DNA from: Sporosarcina ureae DSM 2281
Lineage (GTDB): Bacteria > Bacillota > Bacilli > Bacillales_A > Planococcaceae
DNA length: 64,000 bases
NCBI RefSeq assembly: GCF_000425545.1
Contig: NZ_AUDQ01000013.1
Location: 53,992-117,991, forward strand
Reading direction: 5' to 3'
Part shown: positions 46,272-55,384 of the stretch, piece by piece
Numbering within the stretch: position 1 is the first letter of the stretch
How the letters are laid out: the number at the start of each line of letters is the position of its first letter
The notes under the pieces: generated by a model
The model's database searches: none
Told to the model about the DNA's origin: nothing
The model's input: only the letters and a program-made list of their open reading frames with translations
Translations under genes and position numbers: made by a program

Positions 46272-46521
46272 GAGGTTGGGACAGAACAGAAAAAAACGTA
46301 AAGGGAATGAGTCCTTTACGCTTTTTTCTGTTCTTATCAGTAAATATTTTTTAGAGTATCAGAGTGTACCGGAACGGAGAAAGGCCGACTCCTGAGGGAT
46401 CAGCGTGCGTCTTGAGACCCTGGACGGAGCAAAGCGAAGGAAGCGGCTCAAGCCACGCCCCTCGGAAAGCGTGCCTTTCGGAGTGCAGGGAAACGGGTTG
46501 AGATAGTTATGTCCCAGCCTC
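46272..46521. repeat. 250-bp element with GAGGTTGGGACA / TGTCCCAGCCTC ends
   Basis: The terminal inverted repeats are 12 bp with one mismatch (46272-46283, 46510-46521). Next to the left end is a 21-bp near-perfect hairpin (46284-46304 with 46313-46333) with a T-run. The interior is GC-rich without a gene. Elements bounded by this GAGGCTGGGACA type of end are common in Firmicutes intergenic regions. It fills most of the 470-nt gap between rluF and the acetyltransferase gene. Confidence 0.65.
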
Positions 46522-46636
46522 ATGTTCTTTATAGTACGTAGAAAGCATGTAGTTATATTATAATGATAGTGTCTAAAGCGTAATCGTTTAAAATGGTCAT
46601 CAAATTGCAGAACGTAGAAAACAGGAGGTGCTGTCA

Positions 46637-47158
46637 ATGAAGATTGAAATTATACCTTTAACTGAACCAACATCCATGCTTGTGAATACGCTTAATCGGT
46701 GGGGCAACGATATGAATTTAAAATCATTGTCTCAACCTAATCCAAGTAGAGCGGAATTGGAACGAGAAAGCATTTTGACTATAGAAGATATATGCCATCG
46801 TTTAAAATACCAACATGTATACCTGATTTATTTGGAAAACCGATTAATAGGTGAAATGAGTTATACCGTTGACCCTGAACATCTGTTTCACAAGAAGTCG
46901 GAAACAGCATGGATCAGTATTTTGATTGGTGAGCCTCAATGTCGCGGAAAAGGGATTGGTGTAATGGCTTTGGAGTACTTGGAAGAGCAAGTGAGAAAGC
47001 ATAGTCTCAAGCGAATCGAGCTAGGCGTGTTTGAATTTAATGAGCCTGCGTTGAAGCTGTATAAGAAATTAGGATATCAAGAAATAGGACGCATAGAAAA
47101 CTTCACATATTATGAAGGAGACATGTGGGCTGACATCCGTATGGAGAAGTGTTTTTAA
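46637..47158 (+). CDS. GNAT-family N-acetyltransferase
   Basis: The 173-aa protein has the GNAT acetyl-CoA loop QCRGKGIGVMALEYLEEQV (about residues 103-121) and the conserved LGVFEFNEPALKLYKKLGYQEIGR C-terminal segment (about 137-160). Substrate unknown. ATG 46637 lies 9 nt after AGGAGG; GTG 46628 abuts that site. It stands alone behind the repeat element. Confidence 0.88.
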   Translation: MKIEIIPLTEPTSMLVNTLNRWGNDMNLKSLSQPNPSRAELERESILTIEDICHRLKYQHVYLIYLENRLIGEMSYTVDPEHLFHKKSETAWISILIGEPQCRGKGIGVMALEYLEEQVRKHSLKRIELGVFEFNEPALKLYKKLGYQEIGRIENFTYYEGDMWADIRMEKCF

Positions 47159-47369
47159 TCTTTGAAGGATGTTCTTCTTGGTCTTTAATTCACAAAGAAA
47201 TATTTGAGTTGCTTTTTTATTTAATCTCTGTTATATTTAAAGAGTATTATCTTTGTTCTTTTTCAGATCGAGAATATATTTCCAGTAAATATATTTTGTT
47301 TTTCGTCTAAAGTTTTGAGCAAGTATAGTAACTTATTGTGTGGACAACCGCACTAGGAGGCAATTAATT

Positions 47370-47570
47370 ATGGAACAAGGTACAGTAAAATGGTTTAACG
47401 CAGAAAAAGGTTTTGGCTTCATCGAACGTGAAGCAGGGGAAGACGTATTCGTACACTTCTCAGCAATTCAAGGCGAAGGTTTCAAATCTTTAGACGAAGG
47501 TCAAAGTGTAACATTTGAAATCGAACAAGGACAACGTGGCCTACAAGCTACAAACGTTCAAAAAGCTTAA
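47370..47570 (+). CDS. CspA-family cold-shock protein
   Basis: The 66-aa OB-fold RNA chaperone has RNP1 KGFGFIE (residues 13-19) and RNP2 VFVHF (26-30). ATG 47370 follows AGGAGG. About 210 nt of AT-rich leader separates it from the upstream gene, as expected for csp mRNAs with long 5' untranslated regions. The frame extends upstream to 47340 but those codons lie in the leader. Which csp paralogue this is cannot be decided here. Confidence 0.95.
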   Translation: MEQGTVKWFNAEKGFGFIEREAGEDVFVHFSAIQGEGFKSLDEGQSVTFEIEQGQRGLQATNVQKA

Positions 47571-47582
47571 TAACAGCTTGAA

Positions 47583-47608
47583 AGAGACCCTACTTGTAGG
47601 GTCTTTTT
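47583..47608 (+). terminator. Terminator after the cold-shock gene
   Basis: AGACCCTA/TAGGGTCT with a CTTG tetraloop is followed by seven T residues. Confidence 0.85.
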
Positions 47609-47675
47609 TTATTTGCTAAAATTTATTTATTAATATTCATTATGTCAATTATTCACACATGAGAGGAGTCTCAAT

Positions 47676-48149
47676 ATGGAAGTTGTATATATTGCCGGTG
47701 GCTGTTTGTGGGGAGTACAGGCTTTTATAAAAACTTTACCTGGCGTGACGTGTACGGAAGCTGGGAGGGCAAATGGATCGGGTCATACACTGGAAGGCGA
47801 TTATGATGGGTACGCTGAATGTGTAAAAACAGAATTTGATCCTACAGTTGTAACAATCAAGAGAGTAATGGAGTATTTATTTGAAATCATTGATCCATAT
47901 AGTTTGAATAAACAAGGGGCAGACATTGGCGAGAAGTACAGAACAGGTATCTATAGTGAAAATCCTGAACACTTGAAAGAAGCGAAAGCGTTTCTTAAGG
48001 AGAGAAGTGATGCTGACCGTATAGTGGTGGAAGTACTTCCTCTTACAAATTATGTGAGAAGTGCAGACGAACATCAAGACAGATTGGCTAAATGCCCAAC
48101 TGATTATTGTCATATACCCGATGAGTTATTAAATAAGTATAAAAATTAA
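47676..48149 (+). CDS. msrA: Peptide-methionine (S)-S-oxide reductase MsrA
   Basis: MsrA reduces methionine-S-sulfoxide in proteins. The catalytic Cys is C10 in AGGCLWG (most homologues have GCFWG), followed by GHTLEGDYDGYAECVKTEFDP, which matches the GH..YEEV..GxTGHAEVV region in altered form, and IDPYSLNKQGADIGEKYRTGIY (the DPTxxNRQGxDxGxQYRSxIF block). 157 aa, a short single-domain form. ATG 47676 follows GAGAGGAG. It lies downstream of a terminator and is probably transcribed alone. Confidence 0.88.
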   Translation: MEVVYIAGGCLWGVQAFIKTLPGVTCTEAGRANGSGHTLEGDYDGYAECVKTEFDPTVVTIKRVMEYLFEIIDPYSLNKQGADIGEKYRTGIYSENPEHLKEAKAFLKERSDADRIVVEVLPLTNYVRSADEHQDRLAKCPTDYCHIPDELLNKYKN

Positions 48150-48281
48150 AGGATGCGTAGTTGAAATCAAGAAGAATGAAAAAGCCATATCATGAGTAGG
48201 GTATACTACACACGGTTAACAAAACTTTCTTATTTTAGTAACAAAGTTTACAGTAGAGAGATCAAAGGAGAGTGACATACA

Positions 48282-50093
48282 GTGAAATATAGTAACACGT
48301 GGGATTTAGAAAGTATTTTTGCGGGTGGAACTAATTCTGAGGAAGTACAAACGAAACTTTTGGCTGTCAAAGAAAATATTGCCCTTTATGCAGTTGAGTT
48401 AAACGCGTGGAACAGTGAGCCAGCAAACGATGCCGCTACTTTGCAAGCACTATTAAAAAAGCAAGAAGTCATCGGTAAAAGTTTGGGCCAAGTAGGAACA
48501 TTTATCAATATGTGGCGTGACGCCTTTATGGATGATCCATATGCAAGCGTTGTCAAAGGCCAAGTAATGGAACTAAGCAGTGAAATCCAGCAACTATCTA
48601 CAATCTTTACTAAAAAATTAGTAGCCATCTCGGATGAACACTGGGATACACTTCTTAAAAACGATAATTTACACGTAATTAGTTTCTCGTTAAATGAAAT
48701 ACGTGAAGACGGTAAACGTCTATTATCAGAAGCAGAAGAAAAGCTCATTGCTAAATTAAATAAAGACGGTCTCGCTGCATGGAGTGATCTTTACAATACA
48801 GTAGGCTCTACTATGACCGTTCCCTTTACAGATCAAGACGGAAAAACAATCGACTTGTCTATTGGGCAAGCTATGAACAAAATGTACGCAGATCCTGACG
48901 CAGAAGTGCGTGCAGTGCTTTTTGAAGACTGGGAAAAGACATGGTCTACGAATGGACCAATCTTTGCAGACATCTTAAATCATTTAGCGGGGTATCGTTT
49001 AACGTTACAAGAGGCTCACGGAAGAGAGGGCCATTTAGAAGAGCCCCTTGAATATAACCGAATGTCTGAAGATACGCTTACTGCGATGTGGTCCGCAGTG
49101 GACGCGCAAAAGCAAACATTTATTAATTATTTAGGAAGAAAAGCAGATTTGTTTGGCATGGATCAACTCGGTTGGCAAGACGTGGCGGCTCCAGTTGCGG
49201 TAGGCGAAACGAAGCCGACACGTTTCACATATGACGAAGCTTGTGATTTTATTATTGATAACTTCGCTTCATTTGGTCCAAAATTGACTGAATTTACGAA
49301 ACACGCAATAGAAAATCGCTGGGTTGAAGCGGAAGATCGTGCAAACAAACGTCCAGGTGGTTATTGCACAAGCTTGCCTGAATTTGAAGAGTCACGTATT
49401 TTCATGACGTTCACGGGTTCACCAAGTGATACGAGTACATTAGCACATGAATTAGGCCATGCATTTCATAGTCACGTAATGAAAGATTTACCGACACTGA
49501 ACCGTAGTTATGCGATGAACGTCGCAGAAACAGCGAGTACGTTTGCTGAAACGATTATTGCGGATGCGACGGTGAAAAATGCTGCATCGGATGAAGAAAA
49601 AATCTCCCTTTTAGCTAACAAATTAGAAGGCGCGACAGCGATGTTTTTAAATATCCGCGCCCGCTTCTTATTTGAGGACCGCTTTTATACTGAACGTGCA
49701 AAAGGCATTGTATCAGAAAATCGCTTGAATGAATTAATGGTAGAAGCACAAAAAGAAGCATTTGGTACTAGCTTATCTTCTTATCATCCGCATTTCTGGG
49801 CAGCCAAGTTACACTTCTTTATCGATAGCGTGCCGTTTTATAACTTCCCGTACACATTTGGGTACTTGTTCAGCCTAGGAATTTACGCAGAATACTTGAA
49901 ACAGCCTGAAGGATTTGAAGAGAAGTATATTGCGCTATTGCGTGATACAACAGGATCGATGAAAGTAGAAGACCTAGCGAAGAAACATCTAAACGTAGAT
50001 ATTACGAAAGAAGATTTTTGGGCAGCCGGCATTGCGCTAGTTGCTAAAGATGTAGAAGAGTTTATTGGATTGACGAATACAGTACAGAAGTAA
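48282..50093 (+). CDS. pepF: Oligoendopeptidase F-type metallopeptidase (M3)
   Basis: The 603-aa cytosolic zinc peptidase degrades oligopeptides. The HELGHAFH motif lies near residue 389 with the third ligand Glu in the helix ~25 residues later (NVAETASTFAE). An N-terminal helical domain precedes it. GTG 48282 is preceded by AAAGGAGAGTGACATACA. It is convergent with brnQ and shares a terminator with it. Confidence 0.9.
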   Translation: MKYSNTWDLESIFAGGTNSEEVQTKLLAVKENIALYAVELNAWNSEPANDAATLQALLKKQEVIGKSLGQVGTFINMWRDAFMDDPYASVVKGQVMELSSEIQQLSTIFTKKLVAISDEHWDTLLKNDNLHVISFSLNEIREDGKRLLSEAEEKLIAKLNKDGLAAWSDLYNTVGSTMTVPFTDQDGKTIDLSIGQAMNKMYADPDAEVRAVLFEDWEKTWSTNGPIFADILNHLAGYRLTLQEAHGREGHLEEPLEYNRMSEDTLTAMWSAVDAQKQTFINYLGRKADLFGMDQLGWQDVAAPVAVGETKPTRFTYDEACDFIIDNFASFGPKLTEFTKHAIENRWVEAEDRANKRPGGYCTSLPEFEESRIFMTFTGSPSDTSTLAHELGHAFHSHVMKDLPTLNRSYAMNVAETASTFAETIIADATVKNAASDEEKISLLANKLEGATAMFLNIRARFLFEDRFYTERAKGIVSENRLNELMVEAQKEAFGTSLSSYHPHFWAAKLHFFIDSVPFYNFPYTFGYLFSLGIYAEYLKQPEGFEEKYIALLRDTTGSMKVEDLAKKHLNVDITKEDFWAAGIALVAKDVEEFIGLTNTVQK

Positions 50094-50104
50094 ACCTGAA
50101 GACA

Positions 50105-50146
50105 AAAAATCCTGCTCCTTTTATAAAAGAAGCGGGATTTTCTATT
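50105..50146. terminator. Bidirectional terminator between pepF and brnQ
   Basis: AAAATCC-GCT-CTTTT pairs with AAAAG-AGC-GGATTTT with small mismatches, placed between two convergent stops. Confidence 0.75.
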
Positions 50147-50150
50147 TGTT

Positions 50151-51452
50151 TTACTTATTTCCTTTTTGGCTGAACTTATCAATTATGTAACCAGTCAATG
50201 CTGCAACGAACGCTGGTAATGCCCAGCCAAGTCCGTATTCGAAAAACGGAATAATTTTTAACCACTCGGTAACCCGATCCGGGCTATACCCTGTGCTAGT
50301 CAATACTTCGTATAACGCAAAAATGGATGTAATACATATGGAAAGACGATACATCATCTTTCCACCACCTGCAACATGTTGGAATAAAGACAAAATGATT
50401 AACACAATAGAGATCGGATAAATAAACACTAATAAAGGGATTGCCAATGCTAATATAGCATTCAATCCTAAATTAGATACTAACAAGGCGAATAATACAA
50501 AAATAGCGACATATGCCTGGTAACTGATCTTCGGATATATTTCATTAAAGAATCTTGAACAGGCATTGATTAGACCGACACAAGTCGTTAAACATGCCAG
50601 CATGACGATGACTCCGAAAAGAAGTCCACCACCGCTTGGGAACAACATGCGGGCTGCTTCAGTTAATACTTCAGCGCCATTTCCAAGAGCTTGTTCTTTA
50701 GGAATTACCTTACCAATCCATCCTAGTGAAAAATAGACAGTAGCCAATCCGATGCTAGCTATGATGCCGGCACCAAACGTGCCTTTAACAAGTTCCGACT
50801 TCGACTTCGAACCTTTATCTCTTAAAGCGTTGATCACGACAATCCCAAACGCCAGCGCTGCGACAGCATCCATCGTGAAATAGCCTTCCAAGAACCCGTT
50901 AACAAATGGAGCTGACGCATAATCTTCTTTCGGAGCAAAGGAAATATTATCAAATTTGATAAACGCTTGGACGACTAGCACTCCTAAAACCAACAATAGA
51001 ATAGGTGTTAAAAATTGGCCGATACGATCCACGATTTTTTTAGGGTTTAAACTGATGTAGTATGTTAAGGCGAAAAATAGTATAGAGAATACAAGCAAAG
51101 GGAAATTGCCATCGACTTGAACTATTTGTTTGAACCCTAATTCATATGCAACATTTGAAGCTCTTGGTATGCCGTAAAAAGCTCCGATAGACATATAGAT
51201 GATAATCGCGAAAACGATTCCAAATACTTTATGTACCCGGCTACCCATCGATAACAGACCGTTATCAGACAAGGCGATCGCCATGACCGCCATAAACGGT
51301 AGTAGAACGCCTGTGATGAGGAAGCCAGCAATTGCGGGGGCAAAGTTCGTTCCTGATTCTAACCCGAGAAATGGGGGAAAGATGAGATTTCCAGCTCCGA
51401 AAAATAAAGAGAAGAGCATGAATCCTGTGAATAGTATGTGTTTTTTACTCAT
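50151..51452 (-). CDS. brnQ: Branched-chain amino acid:cation symporter BrnQ
   Basis: The 433-aa protein has about 12 membrane helices and the BrnQ signature FFGAGNLIFPPFLGLESG at about residues 18-35. It imports leucine, isoleucine and valine, feeding the bcd/bkd route encoded earlier in the window. ATG 51452 follows AGGAGG. A T-box leader begins about 500 nt upstream on the same strand, so uptake is probably controlled by uncharged branched-chain tRNA. Confidence 0.92.
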   Translation of the reverse strand: MSKKHILFTGFMLFSLFFGAGNLIFPPFLGLESGTNFAPAIAGFLITGVLLPFMAVMAIALSDNGLLSMGSRVHKVFGIVFAIIIYMSIGAFYGIPRASNVAYELGFKQIVQVDGNFPLLVFSILFFALTYYISLNPKKIVDRIGQFLTPILLLVLGVLVVQAFIKFDNISFAPKEDYASAPFVNGFLEGYFTMDAVAALAFGIVVINALRDKGSKSKSELVKGTFGAGIIASIGLATVYFSLGWIGKVIPKEQALGNGAEVLTEAARMLFPSGGGLLFGVIVMLACLTTCVGLINACSRFFNEIYPKISYQAYVAIFVLFALLVSNLGLNAILALAIPLLVFIYPISIVLIILSLFQHVAGGGKMMYRLSICITSIFALYEVLTSTGYSPDRVTEWLKIIPFFEYGLGWALPAFVAALTGYIIDKFSQKGNK

Positions 51453-51643
51453 TAGAGTACCTCCTGATGTTTGTATGTGTATGTGTGTCTAGAGCAAAAT
51501 GAATGTATCAAGTGTAGAAATGTGGTCTCGTTGTAATTGTAATCTAGAATATTGCGACTTTGCAAAATATAGTGTCAATTAAATCCGTTAATTTCCCGAC
51601 ATAGTTGATTTCGACGTATACATTTCACTACGAAACATCATTT

Positions 51644-51673
51644 CTATAAAAAGTCTGTTGCTATGTACATCAT
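51644..51673 (-). CDS. Nine-codon ORF between the T-box and brnQ
   Basis: Directly after the T-box terminator, AAAGGAGAGAAG precedes ATG 51673, which opens MMYIATDFL and stops at TAG. The ribosome-binding site is strong but the product is tiny. It may be a leader peptide or the stub of a deleted gene. About 190 nt of AT-rich sequence with no other gene separates it from brnQ. Confidence 0.3.
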   Translation of the reverse strand: MMYIATDFL

Positions 51674-51698
51674 AAATCTTCTCTCCTTTATTTTTGCG

Positions 51699-51960
51699 CA
51701 TAAAAAACTCGCCCCCTAAATAGGGACGAGTTTTTACTCGCGATACCACCCATGTTCCAAAAAGCTTCGTAAATGATGAAAAAATCTAATTCTTGATCAC
51801 CTTACGATTATACGTGTTCCATGTAACGTTGGAAATCCGGCAAAATTTACTATTTTCAACTTTGCATCTAAGAGATGATTTTCGGATAAGATTTGCTCAT
51901 CGACTTTCACCAAATGTCGACTCTCTGGGGAACAAGCTTCCTATCGTACTTTTTCTCGTC
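51699..51960 (-). ncRNA. T-box leader upstream of brnQ (branched-chain specifier likely)
   Basis: On the minus strand the T-box GGGTGGTATCGCG lies at about 51739-51751. It is followed by a terminator with CTCGTCCCTA/TAGGGGGCGAG and a T-run (51702-51731). Stem I elements AAGTACGATA and AGAGAGTCGACA lie upstream. The specifier-loop region GAAAAUCAUCUCUUAG contains AUC (Ile) and CUC (Leu) candidates; Ile seems likeliest but I cannot settle the register. The minus-strand TATAAT at 51968-51973 is a matching -10. Confidence 0.85.
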
Positions 51961-52346
51961 ATTGAATATTATATACTACAATACAATTTAACAGATAACT
52001 ATTAGAAACGTCAATACATTTTAATATATTCAGAATATTAACGCGATATTATTTGTTGGAATAGGAGGAAAATTCAGCCAAGAGTGGAAGGTTTAGAGTT
52101 TTTCTATTGTAGTACCGATACTAGGTTTATTAAAACGCCGATTATGTTTTTGGCTATTCGATACTTTTCGTGAATTAACCCTTCACTAAAGGCTGTGGAT
52201 TTCATCGCGCTGTGGAGTGCATTGTCAGAAGCACGAGCTATTGAGGGTAGCAGCAAGATGTAGAGAATGACTAAGACAGCACGAAACCTTGTATATAATC
52301 CATTCATATATTGTCATATCTCATCTATTATGTACATGTTACATGC

Positions 52347-52907
52347 TTATACACCGTTATCCCTTGGCAGTAAATGAGGGAGGGCTAATTGAATAAATTC
52401 CTCCGGTGTAATTTCGTTACTCTTTCTTTTCCATTCAACAGAAGCGCCGTAAATTCCCCAGCTTAATATAACAGCGGTAATTTTCAACCCTTCATCTTCT
52501 TCCGTGGGATGTGGTTTTAACAGCATTTTATAAAAAATGATTTCGAGCTGTTCTCTAATATTCCGAGCTATGGTATCCTCATATCCTCTGTGACAACGAT
52601 TCGATAATGATTGTTGGAAGTTCGTGATTGCTACAAAAATACTCGTGATGACTTCTTCATTTAATTCCTTGTGTTGGTAATTACTACAATCCAAATTTAC
52701 TAACAATACTTCCGATAATACCTTTTCCAATAAGTCATATATATCTTCAAAGTGGTAATAGAACGTGGCACGATTAATCATCGCTTCAGCTGCAATATCT
52801 GTAATGGTAATATCTTTAAATTCTTTTTTACCCGACAGTTCCATAAATGAATCCATGATTAATTTACGGGTACGTTGAATTCGTGGGTCCGTCTTTGGTT
52901 GATTCAT
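52347..52907 (-). CDS. TetR-family transcriptional regulator
   Basis: The 186-aa protein has the TetR N-terminal HTH: FKDITITDIAAEAMINRATFYYHFEDIYDLLEKV (about residues 25-58). The C-terminal ligand-binding domain is variable. ATG 52907 follows GGAGGGAG. It is divergent from the SpxH/DsbA-like gene, so that operon is a plausible target. A perfect dyad TAATCA-AA-TGATTA (53017-53030) in the shared region is a candidate operator. Confidence 0.88.
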   Translation of the reverse strand: MNQPKTDPRIQRTRKLIMDSFMELSGKKEFKDITITDIAAEAMINRATFYYHFEDIYDLLEKVLSEVLLVNLDCSNYQHKELNEEVITSIFVAITNFQQSLSNRCHRGYEDTIARNIREQLEIIFYKMLLKPHPTEEDEGLKITAVILSWGIYGASVEWKRKSNEITPEEFIQLALPHLLPRDNGV

Positions 52908-53016
52908 GTTGTTCTCCCTCCTACTTTTCCAACAATTTCATCAAGGTGTTGCATAAGCGACAAAATCCAGTTTCTATTGGTGTTGATAAATTTCATTATG
53001 TTATAGAATGTAGTTG

Positions 53017-53030
53017 TAATCAAATGATTA
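53017..53030. promoter_or_regulatory. Candidate TetR operator dyad
   Basis: TAATCA-AA-TGATTA is a perfect 14-bp palindrome between the divergent tetR and spxH-like genes. The position is suggestive, but a short AT-rich palindrome can occur by chance. Confidence 0.3.
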
Positions 53031-53153
53031 ACCCGTGAAGTAATGAATACTTTCTACAATCTGAATACACAGTAGGAGTAAACGCGATCAGTAACTTAAT
53101 TCAAGCGGACGAAATTGATCGATACGTATTGTATAGAAAAGAGGAATAATTCA

Positions 53154-54095
53154 TTGAAAAACAACAAGAATATGATATGTGATATAGAAACAGGTGTATG
53201 TGGAGAAGCTGGAAATGAGAAGATGGAAATCATCGACTTTAATCAGCCGGCAAAAGAGATTAATCTTTATTACGTGACGGATCCTATTTGTTCTCATTGT
53301 TGGGCGATTGAACCTGAGCTCCGTCGTTTTGTAGAGCAGTATGGTAGTTATTTCAACATGCATACGGTGATGGGTGGTTTATTAGAAAAATGGCATGACG
53401 GGCCGATTGATCCCGCCAACGGAATTTATAAGCCAGCTGACGTCGCGGGTCACTGGAGAGAAGTTGGAGAACATTCAAGAATGCCGATTGATGGTAGTGT
53501 AATGATTGATCATCCCGTTCAATCTTCTTATCCACCATCTCGTGTATGGAAAATCATTCAAAAAAATTATAGTGACGCACTAGCATCTGCTTATTTACGT
53601 CGTACAAGAGAAGAACTTTTCGTATTCAATCAAAATATTTCGGAGCGTTCTGTAATGATTGAAATCGTCAATACTCTAGACCTGGACGGGGAAGCGATTG
53701 TCAATGAAGCTGAACAACCAATCGGACAACAATTATTGAATGAAGACTTTGCTTTAGCTAGAAGTTTAGGCGCTAGAGGTTTCCCAAGTATTCTGATGAT
53801 CAATGCGGAAAATAAGGGCGTGAAAATTGTAGGTGGCCGTCCATTTGAATCATACGTTGACGGATTAAAAAAAGTGCTAGACGTGGAAGTACTTCAGCCG
53901 AAGGAACAACCAGCACTTTCTAGCTTACTTGAAAAGGAGAGACTACTTTTTTCAAAAGAAATTGAAGTCATGTACGATGTTGAACAATCCAATATACCTT
54001 CCTATGTAGAAAAAGAACTACCATCAAATGGTTATCAAGCAATAGAAATGCTAGGAGAAATCTATTTCACAACGACTGAATCCAAAGGAGAATGA
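53154..54095 (+). CDS. DsbA-family / SpxH (YjbH)-like thiol protein
   Basis: The ~313-aa protein has a thioredoxin/DsbA fold with C46xxC49 in TDPICSHCWAIEPELRRF, and a long helical insertion. The DPxCxxCWAxEP pattern is that of SpxH/YjbH, the adaptor that delivers Spx to ClpXP in the disulfide-stress response, and of FrnE-like oxidoreductases. No signal peptide is seen, consistent with a cytosolic role. TTG 53154 is supported by AGAGGAA; TTG 53115 is upstream without a site. It overlaps the region just before the YdhR-like gene, which starts 2 nt after its stop. Confidence 0.75.
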   Translation: MKNNKNMICDIETGVCGEAGNEKMEIIDFNQPAKEINLYYVTDPICSHCWAIEPELRRFVEQYGSYFNMHTVMGGLLEKWHDGPIDPANGIYKPADVAGHWREVGEHSRMPIDGSVMIDHPVQSSYPPSRVWKIIQKNYSDALASAYLRRTREELFVFNQNISERSVMIEIVNTLDLDGEAIVNEAEQPIGQQLLNEDFALARSLGARGFPSILMINAENKGVKIVGGRPFESYVDGLKKVLDVEVLQPKEQPALSSLLEKERLLFSKEIEVMYDVEQSNIPSYVEKELPSNGYQAIEMLGEIYFTTTESKGE

Positions 54096-54097
54096 TC

Positions 54098-54403
54098 ATG
54101 ACATACGTATTACAAGTCGATTTTAAGATGAATGGGCCATTCGGACAAGAAATGGCAGAGGGTTTTGCAGACTTAGCGAAAAGTATCAATGAGGAAGAAG
54201 GATTCATTTGGAAAATATGGACAGAAGATCCTGAAGCAAATGAAGCAGGTGGAATTTACAATTTTGAAACAAAGGAATCAGCTGAAAAATATGTAGAGAT
54301 GCATACAAAGAGATTAGCTAGCTTTGGTATCACTGACATTAATGCGAAAATCTTTGCTGTCAATTCTACACTTACTGCAATTAATAAAGGACCCGTAAAA
54401 TAA
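54098..54403 (+). CDS. YdhR-like putative monooxygenase
   Basis: The 101-aa ferredoxin-like (dimeric alpha-beta barrel) protein has the YdhR family pattern: MTYVLQVDFKMNGPFG at the start, EEGFIWKIWTEDPEANEAGGIYNFE in the middle (about residues 34-58), then the VEMHTKRL helix. Related proteins oxidise aromatic or polyketide substrates without cofactor. ATG 54098 lies 7 nt after AAAGGAG; ATG 54092 is too close. It is co-transcribed with the SpxH-like gene and ends in a terminator. Confidence 0.75.
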   Translation: MTYVLQVDFKMNGPFGQEMAEGFADLAKSINEEEGFIWKIWTEDPEANEAGGIYNFETKESAEKYVEMHTKRLASFGITDINAKIFAVNSTLTAINKGPVK

Positions 54404-54439
54404 AACCTGAAGTATTAGTATAAACACTTACAACAACAT

Positions 54440-54472
54440 AAAATCGACTTCCTTTTGGATAGTCGATTTTAT
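54440..54472 (+). terminator. Terminator after the YdhR-like gene
   Basis: AAAATCGAC pairs with GTCGATTTT around a 13-nt loop, followed by ATTATA. Confidence 0.7.
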
Positions 54473-54501
54473 TATATACGGTGAAAAAGGGGGAGTTACT
54501 A

Positions 54502-55239
54502 GTGTTACAAAAACTTGCAGCAGGAAATCATACGGTGCCGTTTAGAGGGCCATTCACCATTACACGCGTTCAACCGGGGGATATTCTTGGAGATGAAACG
54601 ACAGACACTGCATTTGGACCGTTGGCGATCATTGATCATGCGGTAATGAAAAAAGGGTTAACGATTAACATGCATCAGCATAAAAATGATGAAATTTTAA
54701 GCTATATTAGTTCAGGCATCATGCATCATCGAGATTCGGCGGGTTTTGAAGCGTCTATTGCACGAGGAAAATTAATGTTGATGAATGCAGGGGCTGGCTT
54801 TTGGCATGAAGAAAAAGTGAAAGAAGATGATGTTCAAATGCTTCAAATCTTCATCCGACCGAATGAAACCGATCTCTCACCAGAAATTCAATTTCATAAT
54901 AAGCTGGTAGACAATGAGGATTGGTATGTCATGGTAGGTCCTAAAGGAAGCGAAGCGCCTCTTTATGTACGACAACACGTCTACATACTAGACGCGCATC
55001 CTAGTGCGGGTGAAGTGGTAGACGTTCCAGCCTATACAGGTCTCACACCTTTTCTATACGTCATGAATGGAGAGATTACGATGCAGCACCTCACAATTGG
55101 CAAACAAGAAGCGATAACCGATGTAGTCAATCCACTCCCACCGTTTATTGCGAATGAAGACACTACTATTGTATTGTTCTTCGTTGATCTAAATGCGCCC
55201 ATGTCTATGGATGGAACTATTAGTGGTTGGAAGAACTAG
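54502..55239 (+). CDS. Pirin-family cupin protein
   Basis: The ~245-aa bicupin protein has the pirin N-terminal pattern FGPLAIIDHAVMKKGLTINMHQHKNDEILSYISSG (about residues 42-76), with metal-ligand His residues in MHQHKNDE, and HRDSAG shortly after. Pirins include quercetin dioxygenases and redox-sensing regulators. GTG 54502 follows AAGGGGGAG; GTG 54481 lies upstream of that site. It stands just after the YdhR terminator but may share upstream read-through. Confidence 0.85.
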   Translation: MLQKLAAGNHTVPFRGPFTITRVQPGDILGDETTDTAFGPLAIIDHAVMKKGLTINMHQHKNDEILSYISSGIMHHRDSAGFEASIARGKLMLMNAGAGFWHEEKVKEDDVQMLQIFIRPNETDLSPEIQFHNKLVDNEDWYVMVGPKGSEAPLYVRQHVYILDAHPSAGEVVDVPAYTGLTPFLYVMNGEITMQHLTIGKQEAITDVVNPLPPFIANEDTTIVLFFVDLNAPMSMDGTISGWKN

Positions 55240-55269
55240 CCGACGGATTCATTAACATAATTTAAAGTG

Positions 55270-55299
55270 TTGACATATGAAATGGACCCGTGGTATATT
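55270..55299 (+). promoter_or_regulatory. Strong sigma-A promoter upstream of the FMN reductase
   Basis: A perfect -35 TTGACA (55270-55275) and TATATT (55294-55299) are spaced by 18 nt. An MhqR-like operator begins one base further on, placing repressor binding at the transcription start. Confidence 0.65.
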
Positions 55300-55317
55300 T
55301 ATATCGAATTCGAGATA
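55300..55317. promoter_or_regulatory. MhqR-like operator, box 1
   Basis: TATATCGAATTCGAGATA matches the MhqR consensus TATCTCGAAT-TCGAGATA, as I recall it, at 17 of 18 positions. It overlaps the transcription start expected from the adjacent promoter. MhqR is a MarR-type repressor of quinone-detoxifying genes. Confidence 0.6.
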
Positions 55318-55384
55318 AATTAATTAATTGCAAATGTATTCAGATTTCCAATTCACGCAATCTCATTTTTTTTTTGAGTAAAAT

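Noticed and set aside
52104..52307. A 67-codon minus-strand frame with a hydrophobic N terminus, downstream of tetR
   Set aside because: No ribosome-binding site and no recognised family; it might be the remnant of a membrane transporter but the evidence is too thin to call.
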